A program made the translations under genes and the position numbers. Of a stretch of DNA of 64,000 bases, positions 49,206 through 58,280 are shown piece after piece. Origin of the DNA: Actinoplanes sp. DH11 (GTDB lineage: Bacteria; Actinomycetota; Actinomycetes; Mycobacteriales; Micromonosporaceae); contig NZ_JAHWGU010000025.1 in assembly GCF_020873875.1 (NCBI RefSeq), forward strand, positions 1 through 64,000. The letters run 5' to 3'. Position 1 is the first letter of the stretch. Every line of letters begins with the position of its first letter. The notes beneath the pieces are model-generated. The model had not been told where the DNA came from, did not search any database, and saw nothing but the letters and a program-made list of their open reading frames with translations.

Positions 49206-50291
49206 GTGTCGAACACCCCGGACAGGCGCACATTCACGAAACGCACGCTGGTGACTCTCTCCCACGCCCTCGAGCGGACGGCTCTGGCCGCGGCGGAGGA
49301 CGGGCCGATGGTGGTTCTCGCGCTCTTCCAGCGGGCGCCGTACTTCGCACGGGAACGCCAGGTGTACGACCGGATCGCCGTGCGTGCGGCGGCCACCGTG
49401 GTCTGCATGGTCGCCGACGAACCGCCGGCGGCCGGGACCGGCACGCACGTGGTGCTGCTGCATCCCGACGAGGAGGCGGCCCGGGAGTGGACGGTGGTCG
49501 TGCTGACCCCGCGCTTCGGTGCCGTGCTCAACGCCTACGACCGGGAACAGGTGGACGGCTCCGCGGCGACGCTGGAGGCGGGCCGGCTCTTCGACGGCTG
49601 GTGGAGCCTGCGCCGCGACGACGCCCTGCACGAGGTGCTACGCCTGCGCAGCATGCTCGGCGATCGTCTCGCCCCGGACGCCCTCGCCGCCCTGGACGGC
49701 GCCGTCGCCTACGTCCGCGATCTGCCGGCCGGCACCGGTGAGCGGCGGGCCGACGCCGCGGTCCGGTTCCTGCTCGAGCAGGTCGAGCGCGACAGCGCCC
49801 GGCTCGCCCGCCGGCAGGCCGCCGCCGCGGACCGGCCCGTGGTGAGCGGACCGGCGGAGGTCGGGCGCTGGTCCGGCAGCGGCGGGGTCACCGCTTCCGG
49901 AACCCTCCCGGTGGCCCTGCTGGGTGTGCGCGTCCCGGCCGCGCAGCAGTTGCCCGAGCAGACCGGCCGGCGCGCCGGGATGCTGCGCAACGAGGGGCTG
50001 CTCGGCGTGCTCGGCCCCCTGCTGCGTGACGCCGACCGGATGACCAGGCTGGACGACGACACGTTCCTGCTGATGCTGCCCGCGCTCTCCGCCGACGACG
50101 CCGTGAAGCTGGCGCACCGGGTGGGCGCGGATCTGCTCGCGGCGAGCGCGCGGGACACGTTCACGCCGGCCACGGCGCACACCGTCGTGACGGTCACCCG
50201 GCAGCGCCCGTTCCCGGTGGACCACATCCGGCAGGCGCTGTCCTGGGCCGAGCGGCAGGGCATCCCGGTGGCCACCTTGAACGGGGATTGA
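49206..50291 (+). CDS. DICT-sensor protein with degenerate GGDEF domain
   Basis: A 361-residue soluble protein. The N-terminal ~130 residues are a DICT domain (FTKRTLVTLSHALERTALAAAEDGPMVVLALFQRAPYF), a sensor named for diguanylate cyclases and two-component systems. The C-terminal ~120 residues keep the shape of a GGDEF domain, but the active site reads LDDDTF in place of GGDEF, so cyclase activity is not expected. GTG 49206 is six bases after TAGGCT, so it is probably leaderless. It may bind a nucleotide or act as a light/redox-type sensor. An intrinsic terminator follows. Confidence 0.8.
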   Translation: MSNTPDRRTFTKRTLVTLSHALERTALAAAEDGPMVVLALFQRAPYFARERQVYDRIAVRAAATVVCMVADEPPAAGTGTHVVLLHPDEEAAREWTVVVLTPRFGAVLNAYDREQVDGSAATLEAGRLFDGWWSLRRDDALHEVLRLRSMLGDRLAPDALAALDGAVAYVRDLPAGTGERRADAAVRFLLEQVERDSARLARRQAAAADRPVVSGPAEVGRWSGSGGVTASGTLPVALLGVRVPAAQQLPEQTGRRAGMLRNEGLLGVLGPLLRDADRMTRLDDDTFLLMLPALSADDAVKLAHRVGADLLAASARDTFTPATAHTVVTVTRQRPFPVDHIRQALSWAERQGIPVATLNGD

Positions 50292-50309
50292 CGCGTACGC
50301 CCGACCTGA

Positions 50310-50322
50310 CCGAAAGTTTCGG
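50310..50322. promoter_or_regulatory. CCGAAA-G-TTTCGG palindrome upstream of xylanase
   Basis: A perfect 6-bp palindrome with one central base, located 261 bp before the xylanase start and just after the DICT gene. The same CGAAA-N-TTTCG core recurs before the xylan importer (55094-55104), and a split version precedes the arabinofuranosidase gene (54927-54951). I recall such motifs from streptomycete xylanase promoters. Confidence 0.6.
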
Positions 50323-50343
50323 AAGTACACGTGTCACTTCATG

Positions 50344-50384
50344 CCCGCCTGCAATGCAAGACCGCAGGCGGGATTCACGTTTTT
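50344..50384 (+). terminator. Intrinsic terminator after DICT gene
   Basis: CCCGCCTGC (50344-50352) pairs perfectly with GCAGGCGGG (50364-50372) across an 11-nt loop, followed by TTTTT at 50380-50384. It lies 52 bp after the DICT/GGDEF stop and insulates the xylanase gene from upstream reading. Confidence 0.8.
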
Positions 50385-50437
50385 GCCTGCTCAACGGCCG
50401 CGAACTGCCGTTATGGTCCTACACCGCGCCCGTAGAT

Positions 50438-50478
50438 CAACTTCGGTATTTCCGTAATGTTTCCGGAAGTTGTTGACA
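50438..50478 (+). promoter_or_regulatory. Xylanase promoter region with inverted repeat and -35
   Basis: CAACTTCGG (50438-50446) and CCGGAAGTTG (50463-50472) form an interrupted inverted repeat that encloses two TTTCCG direct repeats. TTGACA (50473-50478) follows immediately and is a consensus -35; the -10 about 17-18 bp further on (CACGAT) is weak, as expected for an activator- or repressor-controlled promoter. Confidence 0.5.
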
Positions 50479-50582
50479 AGCCGAAGACGTACGGGCCACG
50501 ATCTCGCAGTGACGGGCCTCGATGGCCGTCATCCCCGCGGGGCTGTTCCCCGTCAGCCCCTTCGTAAGGAGGACGCGCTCAC

Positions 50583-51605
50583 ATGACCGCAGATCTCGCC
50601 CGACCCCCGCGCCACCGACGTGGCCGCATCCGCCTGTTCACGGCCGCCGCCTGTGCCGTCGCGATGGCGGTGGCCGGGGTGACCGTGGCAGGCACCGCGC
50701 ACGCCGAGGCCGACCGGACCCTCACCTCGAACCTCACCGGAACCCACAACGGCTACTACTTCTCGTTCTGGAAGGACAGCGGCAACGCCAGCATGACGTT
50801 GCGCGCCGACGGCCGGTACACCAGCAGCTGGGACCGCAGCACCAACAACTGGGTAGGCGGCAAGGGCTGGGCCACCGGCAGCCGCCGGACGGTCAGCTAC
50901 TCGGGCACCTACAACCCGGGCAACAACAACACCTACCTCGCCCTGTACGGATGGACGCGCAACCCGCTCATCGAGTACTACGTCGTCGAGAACTTCGGCA
51001 GCTACAACCCGAGCAGCGGCGCCCAGCGGATGGGCACGGTCACCACCGACGGCGGCACGTACGACATCCTGCGCAGTCAGCGGGTCAACGCGCCGTCGAT
51101 CGACGGCAACCAGACGTTCTACCAGTTCTGGAGCGTCCGCCAGCAGAAGCGCAGCTCTGGCACCATCACCACGGCGAACCACTTCGACGCCTGGGCGCGC
51201 GCCGGGCTGAACCTCGGCACCAACCACGCCTACCAGGTGATGGCGACCGAGGGTTACCAGAGCAGCGGCAGCTCCGACATCACCGTCCGGGAGGGCAGCG
51301 GCGGCAGCCCCGGCAACCCGTCCAGCCCGCCGCCGAACAACAGCAACTGCAACGCGACGCTGTCGGCCGGTGAGCAGTTCGGCGACCGGTTCAACCTCAA
51401 CGTCGCGGTCAGCGGCACCAGCACCTGGACCGTCACGCTCAACCTCAACGGCGGCCAGAGCGTGCAGAACAGCTGGAACGCCGCGGTCAGCGGGACGAGT
51501 GGCGCGGTCACCGCGAGACCGAACGGCAACGGCAACAACTTCGGCGTGACGATCATGGCCAACAACAACTGGACGTGGCCGACGATCACCTGCCGAGCCG
51601 GCTGA
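50583..51605 (+). CDS. GH11 endo-1,4-beta-xylanase with CBM2-like domain
   Basis: A 340-residue secreted xylanase. A signal peptide ends near AHAEAD (~residue 42); the GH11 jelly-roll follows, with nucleophile Glu131 ([11 protein letters not shown]) and acid/base Glu223 (ATEGYQSSG). A Gly/Ser/Pro/Asn linker (~236-255) leads to an 85-residue C-terminal beta domain bounded by two cysteines (CNATL ... TITC) and rich in Trp, like a short family-2 carbohydrate-binding module. It cuts xylan outside the cell into oligomers for the importer at 55125-58229. Its stop-codon region is duplicated once (51586-51621). Confidence 0.93.
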   Translation: MTADLARPPRHRRGRIRLFTAAACAVAMAVAGVTVAGTAHAEADRTLTSNLTGTHNGYYFSFWKDSGNASMTLRADGRYTSSWDRSTNNWVGGKGWATGSRRTVSYSGTYNPGNNNTYLALYGWTRNPLIEYYVVENFGSYNPSSGAQRMGTVTTDGGTYDILRSQRVNAPSIDGNQTFYQFWSVRQQKRSSGTITTANHFDAWARAGLNLGTNHAYQVMATEGYQSSGSSDITVREGSGGSPGNPSSPPPNNSNCNATLSAGEQFGDRFNLNVAVSGTSTWTVTLNLNGGQSVQNSWNAAVSGTSGAVTARPNGNGNNFGVTIMANNNWTWPTITCRAG

Positions 51606-51721
51606 ACCGACCGAGCCGGCTGAACCGACCGGCTGGCCGAACCGGCCGGCCTCACCAACACCGTACTCGTGGCGCGGCGGGCCGGTCCGCCGCGCCACCT
51701 TCGACAAGTCGGAGGGTTCCC

Positions 51722-53425
51722 ATGACGATCGCCAAGACCGCGGTCTCGCCCGTCGGTGACGGCGAGGCCGATCGCCCGATCATCCGGAACCCGGTGCTGC
51801 CGGGCTTCCACCCGGACCCGTCGATCCTGCGGGTCGGCGCCGACTACTACATCGCCACGTCCACGTTCGAGTGGTACCCGGGCGTGCGGGTGCACCACTC
51901 GACGGACCTGGTGGACTGGCGGCCGCTCGGCGGCGTGCTGACCGAGCGCCGGCTGCTCGACCTCACCGGGACGGCCGACTCGTGCGGTGTCTGGGCGCCC
52001 AATCTGACGTACGCCCACGGGTTGTTCCATCTGCTCTACGCCGACGTGGCGACGTTCGCGGGCGGATATTGGGATCCGCAGAACTACCTGGTCACCGCGC
52101 CGAGCATGACCGGGCCCTGGTCGGATCCGGTGGTGCTGCACGGCCGCGGCTTCGACGCCTCGCTGTTCCACGACGAGGACGGCACCACCTGGATGCTGTC
52201 GATGCGCGCCGACTGGCGGCCGGGCCGTAACCGCTTCGCCGGCATCTCGATCCAGCAGTACGACAGGCGGGAACGCCGCCTGGTCGGCCCGGACCGGATC
52301 ATCTTCGACGGCACCGAGGCCGGTCTCACCGAGGCGCCCAACATCTACCGCAAGGACGGCTGGTACTACCTGGTCACCGCGGAGGGCGGCACCAGCTGGG
52401 CGCACCAGGTCACCGTCGCCCGGTCCCGGCACCTGTTCGGCGAATACCGGGCCGACCCGGCCGGTCCCCTGCTCACCTCGGCGGGCCACCCCGACCTGAC
52501 GCTGCAGAAGGCGGGCCACGGCAGCCTGGTCCGGACGCCCGCCGGCGAGTGGTACCTGGCGCACCTGACGGCCCGGCCGGTGCAGCCGTCCGTCCGGTGC
52601 GTCCTGGGCCGCGAGACCGCCCTGCAACGGGTGGACTGGCCGGCCGGCGAGTGGCCGAGGATTCCCGGCGGCGTGCCCGCCGAGCTGGTCCCGGCCCCCG
52701 CCGGCGCCGCCCCGGCGGTCCGGCCGCCCTCGTCCGAGCAGTTCGAGGACGATCATTTCGACGCCCCGGTGCTCGGCCCCAACTGGTCGACGCTGCGCCG
52801 CCCGGCCACGCCGGACTGGCTCGACCTGTCCGCCCGGGCGTCGCACCTGCGGATCCGGGGCGGCCAGTCACCGATGGCCCGGCACCGGCCGAGCCTGGTG
52901 GCCCGCCGGGTGACCGACCCGTGCTGCACCTTCGAGGCGACGTGCGAGTTCGAGCCCGGCACCTTCCGCCGGCTGGCCGGGGTGACGGCGTACTACAACT
53001 CCCGGAACTGGTACTACCTGCACGTGACCGCCGACGACGACGGCACGCCGGTGCTCGACGTGCTGTGCTGCGACAGCGGCCGGGTCACCGCCTCGGGCCT
53101 GCGCCGGCCGCTCGGCGGCGTACACCGGGTGGGGTTGCGGATCCGCCTGGACGGACCCGCCCTGACCTTCGCCTGGACGCCCGGCCCCGACACCGGCGGC
53201 GCCTGGCAGGAGCTCGGACGCACCTTCGACGCCACCACGCTGTCCGACGAGTACGCCGCGACGATGGTTCCCGGGGAGCCGGAGGCGTGGGGCTTCACCG
53301 GCGCCTTCGTCGGGTTGTGGGTGCAGGACCTGGGCGCCGACGGCGGGTACGCCGACTTCGACCGGGCCGTCTACCGCACCGCGCAGGCGCCGCTCACCGT
53401 GACGAACGAGTGGGCCGGCAGGTGA
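51722..53425 (+). CDS. GH43 beta-xylosidase
   Basis: A 567-residue intracellular enzyme (no signal peptide). The N-terminal five-blade propeller starts [18 protein letters not shown], with Asp32 as general base; [11 protein letters not shown] and [14 protein letters not shown] carry the other two catalytic acids. A C-terminal beta-sandwich (from ~residue 345) is the accessory domain of the GH43_11 xylosidase type. It splits imported xylo-oligosaccharides to xylose. Its 3' end overlaps the convergent GH51 gene by 55 bp. It probably shares the xylanase promoter (116 bp gap). Confidence 0.92.
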   Translation: MTIAKTAVSPVGDGEADRPIIRNPVLPGFHPDPSILRVGADYYIATSTFEWYPGVRVHHSTDLVDWRPLGGVLTERRLLDLTGTADSCGVWAPNLTYAHGLFHLLYADVATFAGGYWDPQNYLVTAPSMTGPWSDPVVLHGRGFDASLFHDEDGTTWMLSMRADWRPGRNRFAGISIQQYDRRERRLVGPDRIIFDGTEAGLTEAPNIYRKDGWYYLVTAEGGTSWAHQVTVARSRHLFGEYRADPAGPLLTSAGHPDLTLQKAGHGSLVRTPAGEWYLAHLTARPVQPSVRCVLGRETALQRVDWPAGEWPRIPGGVPAELVPAPAGAAPAVRPPSSEQFEDDHFDAPVLGPNWSTLRRPATPDWLDLSARASHLRIRGGQSPMARHRPSLVARRVTDPCCTFEATCEFEPGTFRRLAGVTAYYNSRNWYYLHVTADDDGTPVLDVLCCDSGRVTASGLRRPLGGVHRVGLRIRLDGPALTFAWTPGPDTGGAWQELGRTFDATTLSDEYAATMVPGEPEAWGFTGAFVGLWVQDLGADGGYADFDRAVYRTAQAPLTVTNEWAGR

Positions 53426-54900
53426 ACCCGTAGCGTGCCGCCGTGCAGCGCCACCCCGTCGTACGGCCGCGGCGCCACCGTCGACGGCGACTGCGCCGTG
53501 TTGTGGTCCTGCACGGCGGCGGACGTCAGGATCACCGCCTCGGCCGTCTCGAGGGCGCCGCCGCGCAGGTCCAGTTCCACGTCCGCGGGGGCCTCGGCGT
53601 CCAGGTTGGACAGCGACACGAGCAACCGCCCGTCCTTGCGACTGGCCGACATCGAGACGGTGGTCAGGGTCGCGTCGCCGACCTGGCGGGACGGCAGTGG
53701 GGTGCGCGGGTCCACCCGCAACGACGTGGCGTCCTGGTGATCGCGGTTCATCCGGAAGACGTGGTAGGTCGGGGTGAGCACCAGGGCGTTCGTCTCCGGG
53801 TCGGTGAGGATCATCGCCTGGAGCACGTTCACCGTCTGCGCGATGTTGGCCATCACCAGCCGGCCGGCGTGCCGGTGGAACACGTCGAAGTGCACGCTCG
53901 CGACCAGGGCGTCGCGCAGGGTGTTCTGCTGGTGCAGGAAGCCGGGGTTGGTGCCGGGCGCCACGTCGAACCAGGTGCCCCACTCGTCAAGTACCAGCCC
54001 GACGCTCCCGGCCGGGTCGTAGCAGTCCATCACCGCCGTGTGACCGGCCAGCAGTTCCTCGACGCGGGCCGCCGCCACCATCGTCCGGTAGTGCTCGTCG
54101 GTGCCGAAGTCGGTGGCCGAGCCCTTCTCGTCCCAGCTGGGCCCGGTGATCGTGTAGTAGTGCAGGGACAGCGCGTGGTACCCGGTGCTGCGCACGTGCC
54201 GGCAGCCCAGGTGCCCGACCTGTTTCATCAGGGTCTCGGTCCAGGCGTAGTCCTCGCCGTTGGCACCGGCAGCGATCTTGTAGAGCCGGTTGTCGCCGTA
54301 GTCGCGGCAGTAGGTGCCGTAGCGGCGGGCCTCCTGCGCGTAGTGCTCGGCGGTCATGTTCCCGCCGCACCCCCACGCCTCGTTGCCCAGCCCCCAGAAC
54401 CTGACCCGCCACGGCTCGTCGCGGCCGTTGGCCTTGCGCAGCCGGGCCATCGGTGAGTCGCCGTCCCGGGTCAGGTACTCCACCCAGTCGCTCATCTCGC
54501 GCACGGTGCCGGAGCCGACGTTGCCGCTGATGTACGGCTCGGCGCCGAGCAGCTCGCACAGCGCCATGAACTCGTGGGTGCCGAAGTGGTTGTTCTCCTC
54601 CACCCCGCCCCAGTGCGTGTTCACCATGACCGGCCGCTGGCCCCTCGGCCCGATGCCGTCCTGCCAGTGGTATTCGTCGGCGAAGCAGCCGCCCGGCCAG
54701 CGCAGGTTCGGGATGCGCAGGGCGCGCAGGGCGTGCACGACGTCGAGGCGGATGCCGCCGGCGTTCGGGATCGGGGAGTCCTCGCCGACCCAGAAACCGC
54801 CGTAGACGCACCGGCCCAGGTGCTCGGCGAAGTGCCCGTACAGATGCCGGTTGATCCGCGGACCGCCGAGGTCCAGGTTGATGACGGCTTCGAGGGTCAT
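53371..54900 (-). CDS. GH51 alpha-L-arabinofuranosidase
   Basis: A 509-residue intracellular enzyme that removes arabinose side chains from arabinoxylan oligomers. The (beta/alpha)8 barrel has acid/base Glu174 (GLGNEAWG) and nucleophile Glu306 (VLDEWGTW), with [19 protein letters not shown] near the start and a C-terminal beta domain. ATG 54900 follows GAAAGG; the frame is open to 54987 over non-coding DNA. It converges on GH43 and diverges from the importer. Confidence 0.94.
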   Translation of the reverse strand: MTLEAVINLDLGGPRINRHLYGHFAEHLGRCVYGGFWVGEDSPIPNAGGIRLDVVHALRALRIPNLRWPGGCFADEYHWQDGIGPRGQRPVMVNTHWGGVEENNHFGTHEFMALCELLGAEPYISGNVGSGTVREMSDWVEYLTRDGDSPMARLRKANGRDEPWRVRFWGLGNEAWGCGGNMTAEHYAQEARRYGTYCRDYGDNRLYKIAAGANGEDYAWTETLMKQVGHLGCRHVRSTGYHALSLHYYTITGPSWDEKGSATDFGTDEHYRTMVAAARVEELLAGHTAVMDCYDPAGSVGLVLDEWGTWFDVAPGTNPGFLHQQNTLRDALVASVHFDVFHRHAGRLVMANIAQTVNVLQAMILTDPETNALVLTPTYHVFRMNRDHQDATSLRVDPRTPLPSRQVGDATLTTVSMSASRKDGRLLVSLSNLDAEAPADVELDLRGGALETAEAVILTSAAVQDHNTAQSPSTVAPRPYDGVALHGGTLRVHLPAHSFVTVSGACAVR

Positions 54901-54926
54901 CAGCTGCCTTTCACCGTTGTTCCGCC

Positions 54927-54951
54927 AGCGAAACTTCCGCCGACTTTCGCT
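54927..54951 (-). promoter_or_regulatory. Split AGCGAAA/TTTCGCT operator upstream of GH51
   Basis: AGCGAAA (54927-54933) and TTTCGCT (54945-54951) are perfect 7-bp arms with an 11-bp spacer, 27 bp before the arabinofuranosidase start. The half-sites are those of the compact CGAAA-N-TTTCG palindromes at 50310 and 55094, so one regulator may govern all three promoters. Confidence 0.6.
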
Positions 54952-55040
54952 GTGTCTCTTGGTATCACGCCGCGGCACCGGGGGCACCTACCGGCGTTGA
55001 GCACATTACGCACGCGTTACGTCGGATCGATACGCATGTC

Positions 55041-55104
55041 TTGACATCGCTGCCGCCTCTTCATAGCTTAAGCGCCATCTTCCGGAAACACTCCGAAACT
55101 TTCG
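55041..55104 (+). promoter_or_regulatory. Xylan importer promoter and operator
   Basis: TTGACA (55041-55046) and TAGCTT (55064-55069) are a -35/-10 pair with 17-bp spacing. CGAAA-C-TTTCG (55094-55104), a perfect 5-bp palindrome, lies about 18-28 bp past the expected transcription start, where a bound repressor would block elongation. A CTTCCGGAAA element is between them. Confidence 0.72.
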
Positions 55105-55124
55105 CTACCGAGAGGTGGGGCTTC

Positions 55125-56411
55125 ATGGCACCTAACCGGACCCTCGCAATGGCTGCCGCCGTGGCGCTGAGCGCCCTGAGCCTGGCCGCCTGCGGGAGCG
55201 ACGACGGCGGCACCGACGCCGGCGGCGACGTCACGATGCAGTTCTGGCACAACGCCAGCACCGGGCCGGGCAAGGACTTCTGGGCGAAGACGGTCGCCGA
55301 CTTCCAGACCGCCAACCCGAAAGTCAAGATCAAGATCCAGCAGGTGCAGAACGAGGACCTGGACGGCAAGCTGCAGACCTCGCTGAACTCCGGTTCCGCG
55401 CCCGACATCTTCCTGCAGCGCGGCGGCGGGAAGATGGCCGCGATGGTGGAGGCGGGCCAGCTCAAGGACATCACCGCCGACATCTCCGCCGAGACGAAAC
55501 AGGCGGTGGGCGACGCGGCCCTGCGGACCGGGCAGGTCGACGGGAAGGCGTACTCCGTACCCGTCTCGATCCTTCCCGGGGGTTTCTGGTACAGCAAGGA
55601 CCTGTTCCAGAAAGCCGGCATCACGACGCCACCGGCCACCATCGACGAGCTCAACACCGCGGTGACCAAGCTCAAGGCCAACGGCACGCCGATCGCGCTC
55701 GGCGGCAAGGACGCGTGGCCGGCCGCCCACTGGTACTACTTCTTCGTCCTGCGCGCCTGCAACCAGGCGTCGCTCGACGCGGCTGCCAAGGACAAGAACT
55801 TCAGCGACCCGTGCTGGACCAAGGCCGGTGAGGACCTCAAGGCCTTCGCCGACACCAAGCCCTTCAACGACGGCTTCCTGACCACCTCGGCACAGCAGGG
55901 CGCGGGCAGCTCGGCGGGCCTGGTCGCCAACTACAAGGCGAGCATGGAACTGATGGGCGCGTGGGACCCCGGTGTGATCGCGTCGCTGACCAAGGACACC
56001 AAGCCGATGCCCGACCTCGGGTTCTTCCCGTTCCCGGCAGTGCCCGGCGGTCAGGGCGACCCGGCCGCGATCATGGGCGGCGCGGACGGTTACTCCTGCT
56101 CGGCGCAGGCGCCCAAGGAGTGCGCCGACTTCCTCAACTACATCCTCACCAAGGACGTGCAGGAGGGCTACTACAAGGCCTTCAACGCGCTGCCGGTCAA
56201 CAAGGACGCCCAGGGAGCCGTCACCGAGGAGTACCTCAAGGCGGTGCTCGACGCGTACAACAAGGCGCCGTACGTCTCGCAATGGCTTGACACGGTGTAC
56301 GGCCAGAACGTCGGTAACGCCCTGAACATCGGTGTCGTGAACCTGCTCGCCGGCAAGGGCGACGTCGCCGGGATCATCCAGGCCGTGAACGACGCGGCCA
56401 AGAAGGGCTGA
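55125..56411 (+). CDS. Xylo-oligosaccharide-type binding lipoprotein
   Basis: A 428-residue solute-binding protein of the CUT1/BxlE-like type. The lipobox is LAACGS (Cys about residue 25). The mature two-lobe fold (VTMQFWHNASTGPGKDFWAKTVADFQ ... FWYSKDLFQKAGITTPPATIDEL) is typical of oligosaccharide binding proteins. ATG 55125 follows AGAGGTGGGG. It is the first gene of an importer operon and lies between xylanolytic genes, so xylobiose or arabinoxylo-oligosaccharide is the likely ligand. Confidence 0.92.
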   Translation: MAPNRTLAMAAAVALSALSLAACGSDDGGTDAGGDVTMQFWHNASTGPGKDFWAKTVADFQTANPKVKIKIQQVQNEDLDGKLQTSLNSGSAPDIFLQRGGGKMAAMVEAGQLKDITADISAETKQAVGDAALRTGQVDGKAYSVPVSILPGGFWYSKDLFQKAGITTPPATIDELNTAVTKLKANGTPIALGGKDAWPAAHWYYFFVLRACNQASLDAAAKDKNFSDPCWTKAGEDLKAFADTKPFNDGFLTTSAQQGAGSSAGLVANYKASMELMGAWDPGVIASLTKDTKPMPDLGFFPFPAVPGGQGDPAAIMGGADGYSCSAQAPKECADFLNYILTKDVQEGYYKAFNALPVNKDAQGAVTEEYLKAVLDAYNKAPYVSQWLDTVYGQNVGNALNIGVVNLLAGKGDVAGIIQAVNDAAKKG

Positions 56412-56416
56412 GAGGC

Positions 56417-57406
56417 GTGGCGGTCACTGAGGACGCACCCGTCCACAGGGCACGGCTCGGGGGTGGCGTGCGGACGCCGCCCCCGGTCCGTCCCCGCCGG
56501 CGCGGGATCGGCTGGGCACAGCGCCTGGAGATCGCCGCCCTGTCCGGCCCGGCGATCCTGATGTTCGTCGGCTTCGTCATCTTCCCGGTGCTGATGGCCG
56601 CGTACTACGGCTTCTACCGCTGGAAGGGTTTCGGGCCGCCGACCGACTTCGTCGGCCTGGACAACTACGTCACCATCCTCAAGGACACCGCGTTCCACGA
56701 GGCGCTGTGGCACAACGGCCAGATCGTCGTGCTGTCGATCGTCCTGCAGGGCCCGATCGCGCTCGGCCTGGCGTTGCTGCTCAACCATCGGATGCGCGGC
56801 CAGTCGGTGATCCGGGTGCTGATCTTCGTGCCGTACGTGATCTCCGAGGTGATCGTCGGCACGGCCTGGGCCCTGATGCTGCAGACCAACGGCGCGGTCA
56901 ACGACATCCTGCGCACGATCGGGCTCGGCGGGCTGACCGAGGACTGGCTGGCGAACCCGAAGATCGCCATCTGGACCCTGATGCTCATCCTGACCTGGAA
57001 ATACGTCGGGTTCGCGGTGATCCTGTTCCTGGCCGGCATGCAGAACATCCCGTCCGAGCTGACCGAGGCCGCCGCGGTCGACGGCGCCTCCTACTGGCAG
57101 ACCCAGCGGCGGATCATGCTCCCGCTGCTCGGGCCGACCATCCGGATCTGGGCCTTCCTGTCGATCATCGGCGCGTTGCAGCTGTTCGACCTGGTCTACA
57201 TCATCTGGGGCCAGTACGTCGCGTCGACCGCGGGCACGTCGACCATGGCGACCTACATGGTCACCGAGGGCCGCAACGCCGGCAATTACGGGTACGGCAA
57301 CGCGGTGGCGGTCGTGCTCTTCGTCATCTCCATGATCATCGCGCTCGTGTACCAGCGTTTCGTTCTGCGCCGGGACACCGAGGGCGCCCTGACCTCAGGA
57401 CGGTAA
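56417..57406 (+). CDS. Xylan-oligosaccharide ABC permease, MalF-type
   Basis: A 329-residue permease. After a basic, proline-rich N-terminal tail (~residues 1-33) there are six membrane helices and the EAA loop (EAAAVDGASYWQTQRRIMLPLL). It starts 5 bp after the binding-protein stop (GTG 56417). It forms the translocation channel with the MalG-type partner; the ATPase must be supplied by a gene elsewhere. Confidence 0.93.
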   Translation: MAVTEDAPVHRARLGGGVRTPPPVRPRRRGIGWAQRLEIAALSGPAILMFVGFVIFPVLMAAYYGFYRWKGFGPPTDFVGLDNYVTILKDTAFHEALWHNGQIVVLSIVLQGPIALGLALLLNHRMRGQSVIRVLIFVPYVISEVIVGTAWALMLQTNGAVNDILRTIGLGGLTEDWLANPKIAIWTLMLILTWKYVGFAVILFLAGMQNIPSELTEAAAVDGASYWQTQRRIMLPLLGPTIRIWAFLSIIGALQLFDLVYIIWGQYVASTAGTSTMATYMVTEGRNAGNYGYGNAVAVVLFVISMIIALVYQRFVLRRDTEGALTSGR

Positions 57407-57410
57407 GGAC

Positions 57411-58229
57411 ATGTCCAGAACCACCCGCCCCGCCGTCTACCTCGCCGCCCTGATGCTCGTCGGTCTCATGCTGGGGCCCGTCATCTACATCATCATCGGC
57501 GGCTTCCGGACCAACTCGCAGATCACTAGCGAACCGGCCGCCCTGCCGGACCCGTGGGTGTTCGGCAACTACACCGACGTCCTGACCGGCGACACCTTCT
57601 GGCGGCAGGTCGGCAACTCCACGTTCGCCGCCCTGGTCACCACCGTCGGCGTCGTCGGCCTCGGCGTGATGGCCAGCTACGTCCTCGCCCGGTACCGCTT
57701 CCGCGGCCGCGGCGCCATGTACGCGCTGTTCGCCGCCGGCCTGATGTTCCCGATGACTGTCGCCATCACGCCGCTCTATGTGCTGATCAAGAACCTGGGC
57801 CTGATCAACACCCTGCCCGGCGTCATCCTCCCGCAGATCGCCTTCGGCCTGCCCACCACGATCATCATCCTGGTGCCGTTCCTGCAGGCGATCCCCAAGG
57901 AGATCGAGGAGGCCGCGGCCATCGACAGATGCAGCCGGCTCGGCTTCTTCTGGCGGATGGTGCTGCCACTGTCGGTACCCGGCTTGATCACCACCGGGAT
58001 CCTGGCCTTCATCGCCAGCTGGAACAGTTACCTGCTGCCGCTGTTCATCCTCAACGACCAGGAGGGTTTCACGCTGCCGCTGGGCGTGCAGGCGTTCGCC
58101 TCGGAGTACTCGGTCGACACCGCCAAGGTTCTCGCCTTCACCTCACTGTCGATGATCCCGGCGCTGATATTCTTCAGCCTCTTCGAACGCCGCATCGTCG
58201 GCGGCCTCACCGGCGCGGTCAAGGGCTGA
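57411..58229 (+). CDS. Xylan-oligosaccharide ABC permease, MalG-type
   Basis: A 272-residue permease with about six helices and an EAA loop (EAAAIDRCSRLGFFWRMVLPLS). Within the loop the usual D-G-A is D-R-C, a small departure from consensus. It follows the MalF-type gene by 4 bp and ends the operon. No ATPase gene follows; the helicase gene 51 bp further on is unrelated. Confidence 0.92.
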   Translation: MSRTTRPAVYLAALMLVGLMLGPVIYIIIGGFRTNSQITSEPAALPDPWVFGNYTDVLTGDTFWRQVGNSTFAALVTTVGVVGLGVMASYVLARYRFRGRGAMYALFAAGLMFPMTVAITPLYVLIKNLGLINTLPGVILPQIAFGLPTTIIILVPFLQAIPKEIEEAAAIDRCSRLGFFWRMVLPLSVPGLITTGILAFIASWNSYLLPLFILNDQEGFTLPLGVQAFASEYSVDTAKVLAFTSLSMIPALIFFSLFERRIVGGLTGAVKG

Positions 58230-58280
58230 GCGGGGGCACCCGCACGCGGACCTCCGGGATGCTGACAGACTTGGGGGATC

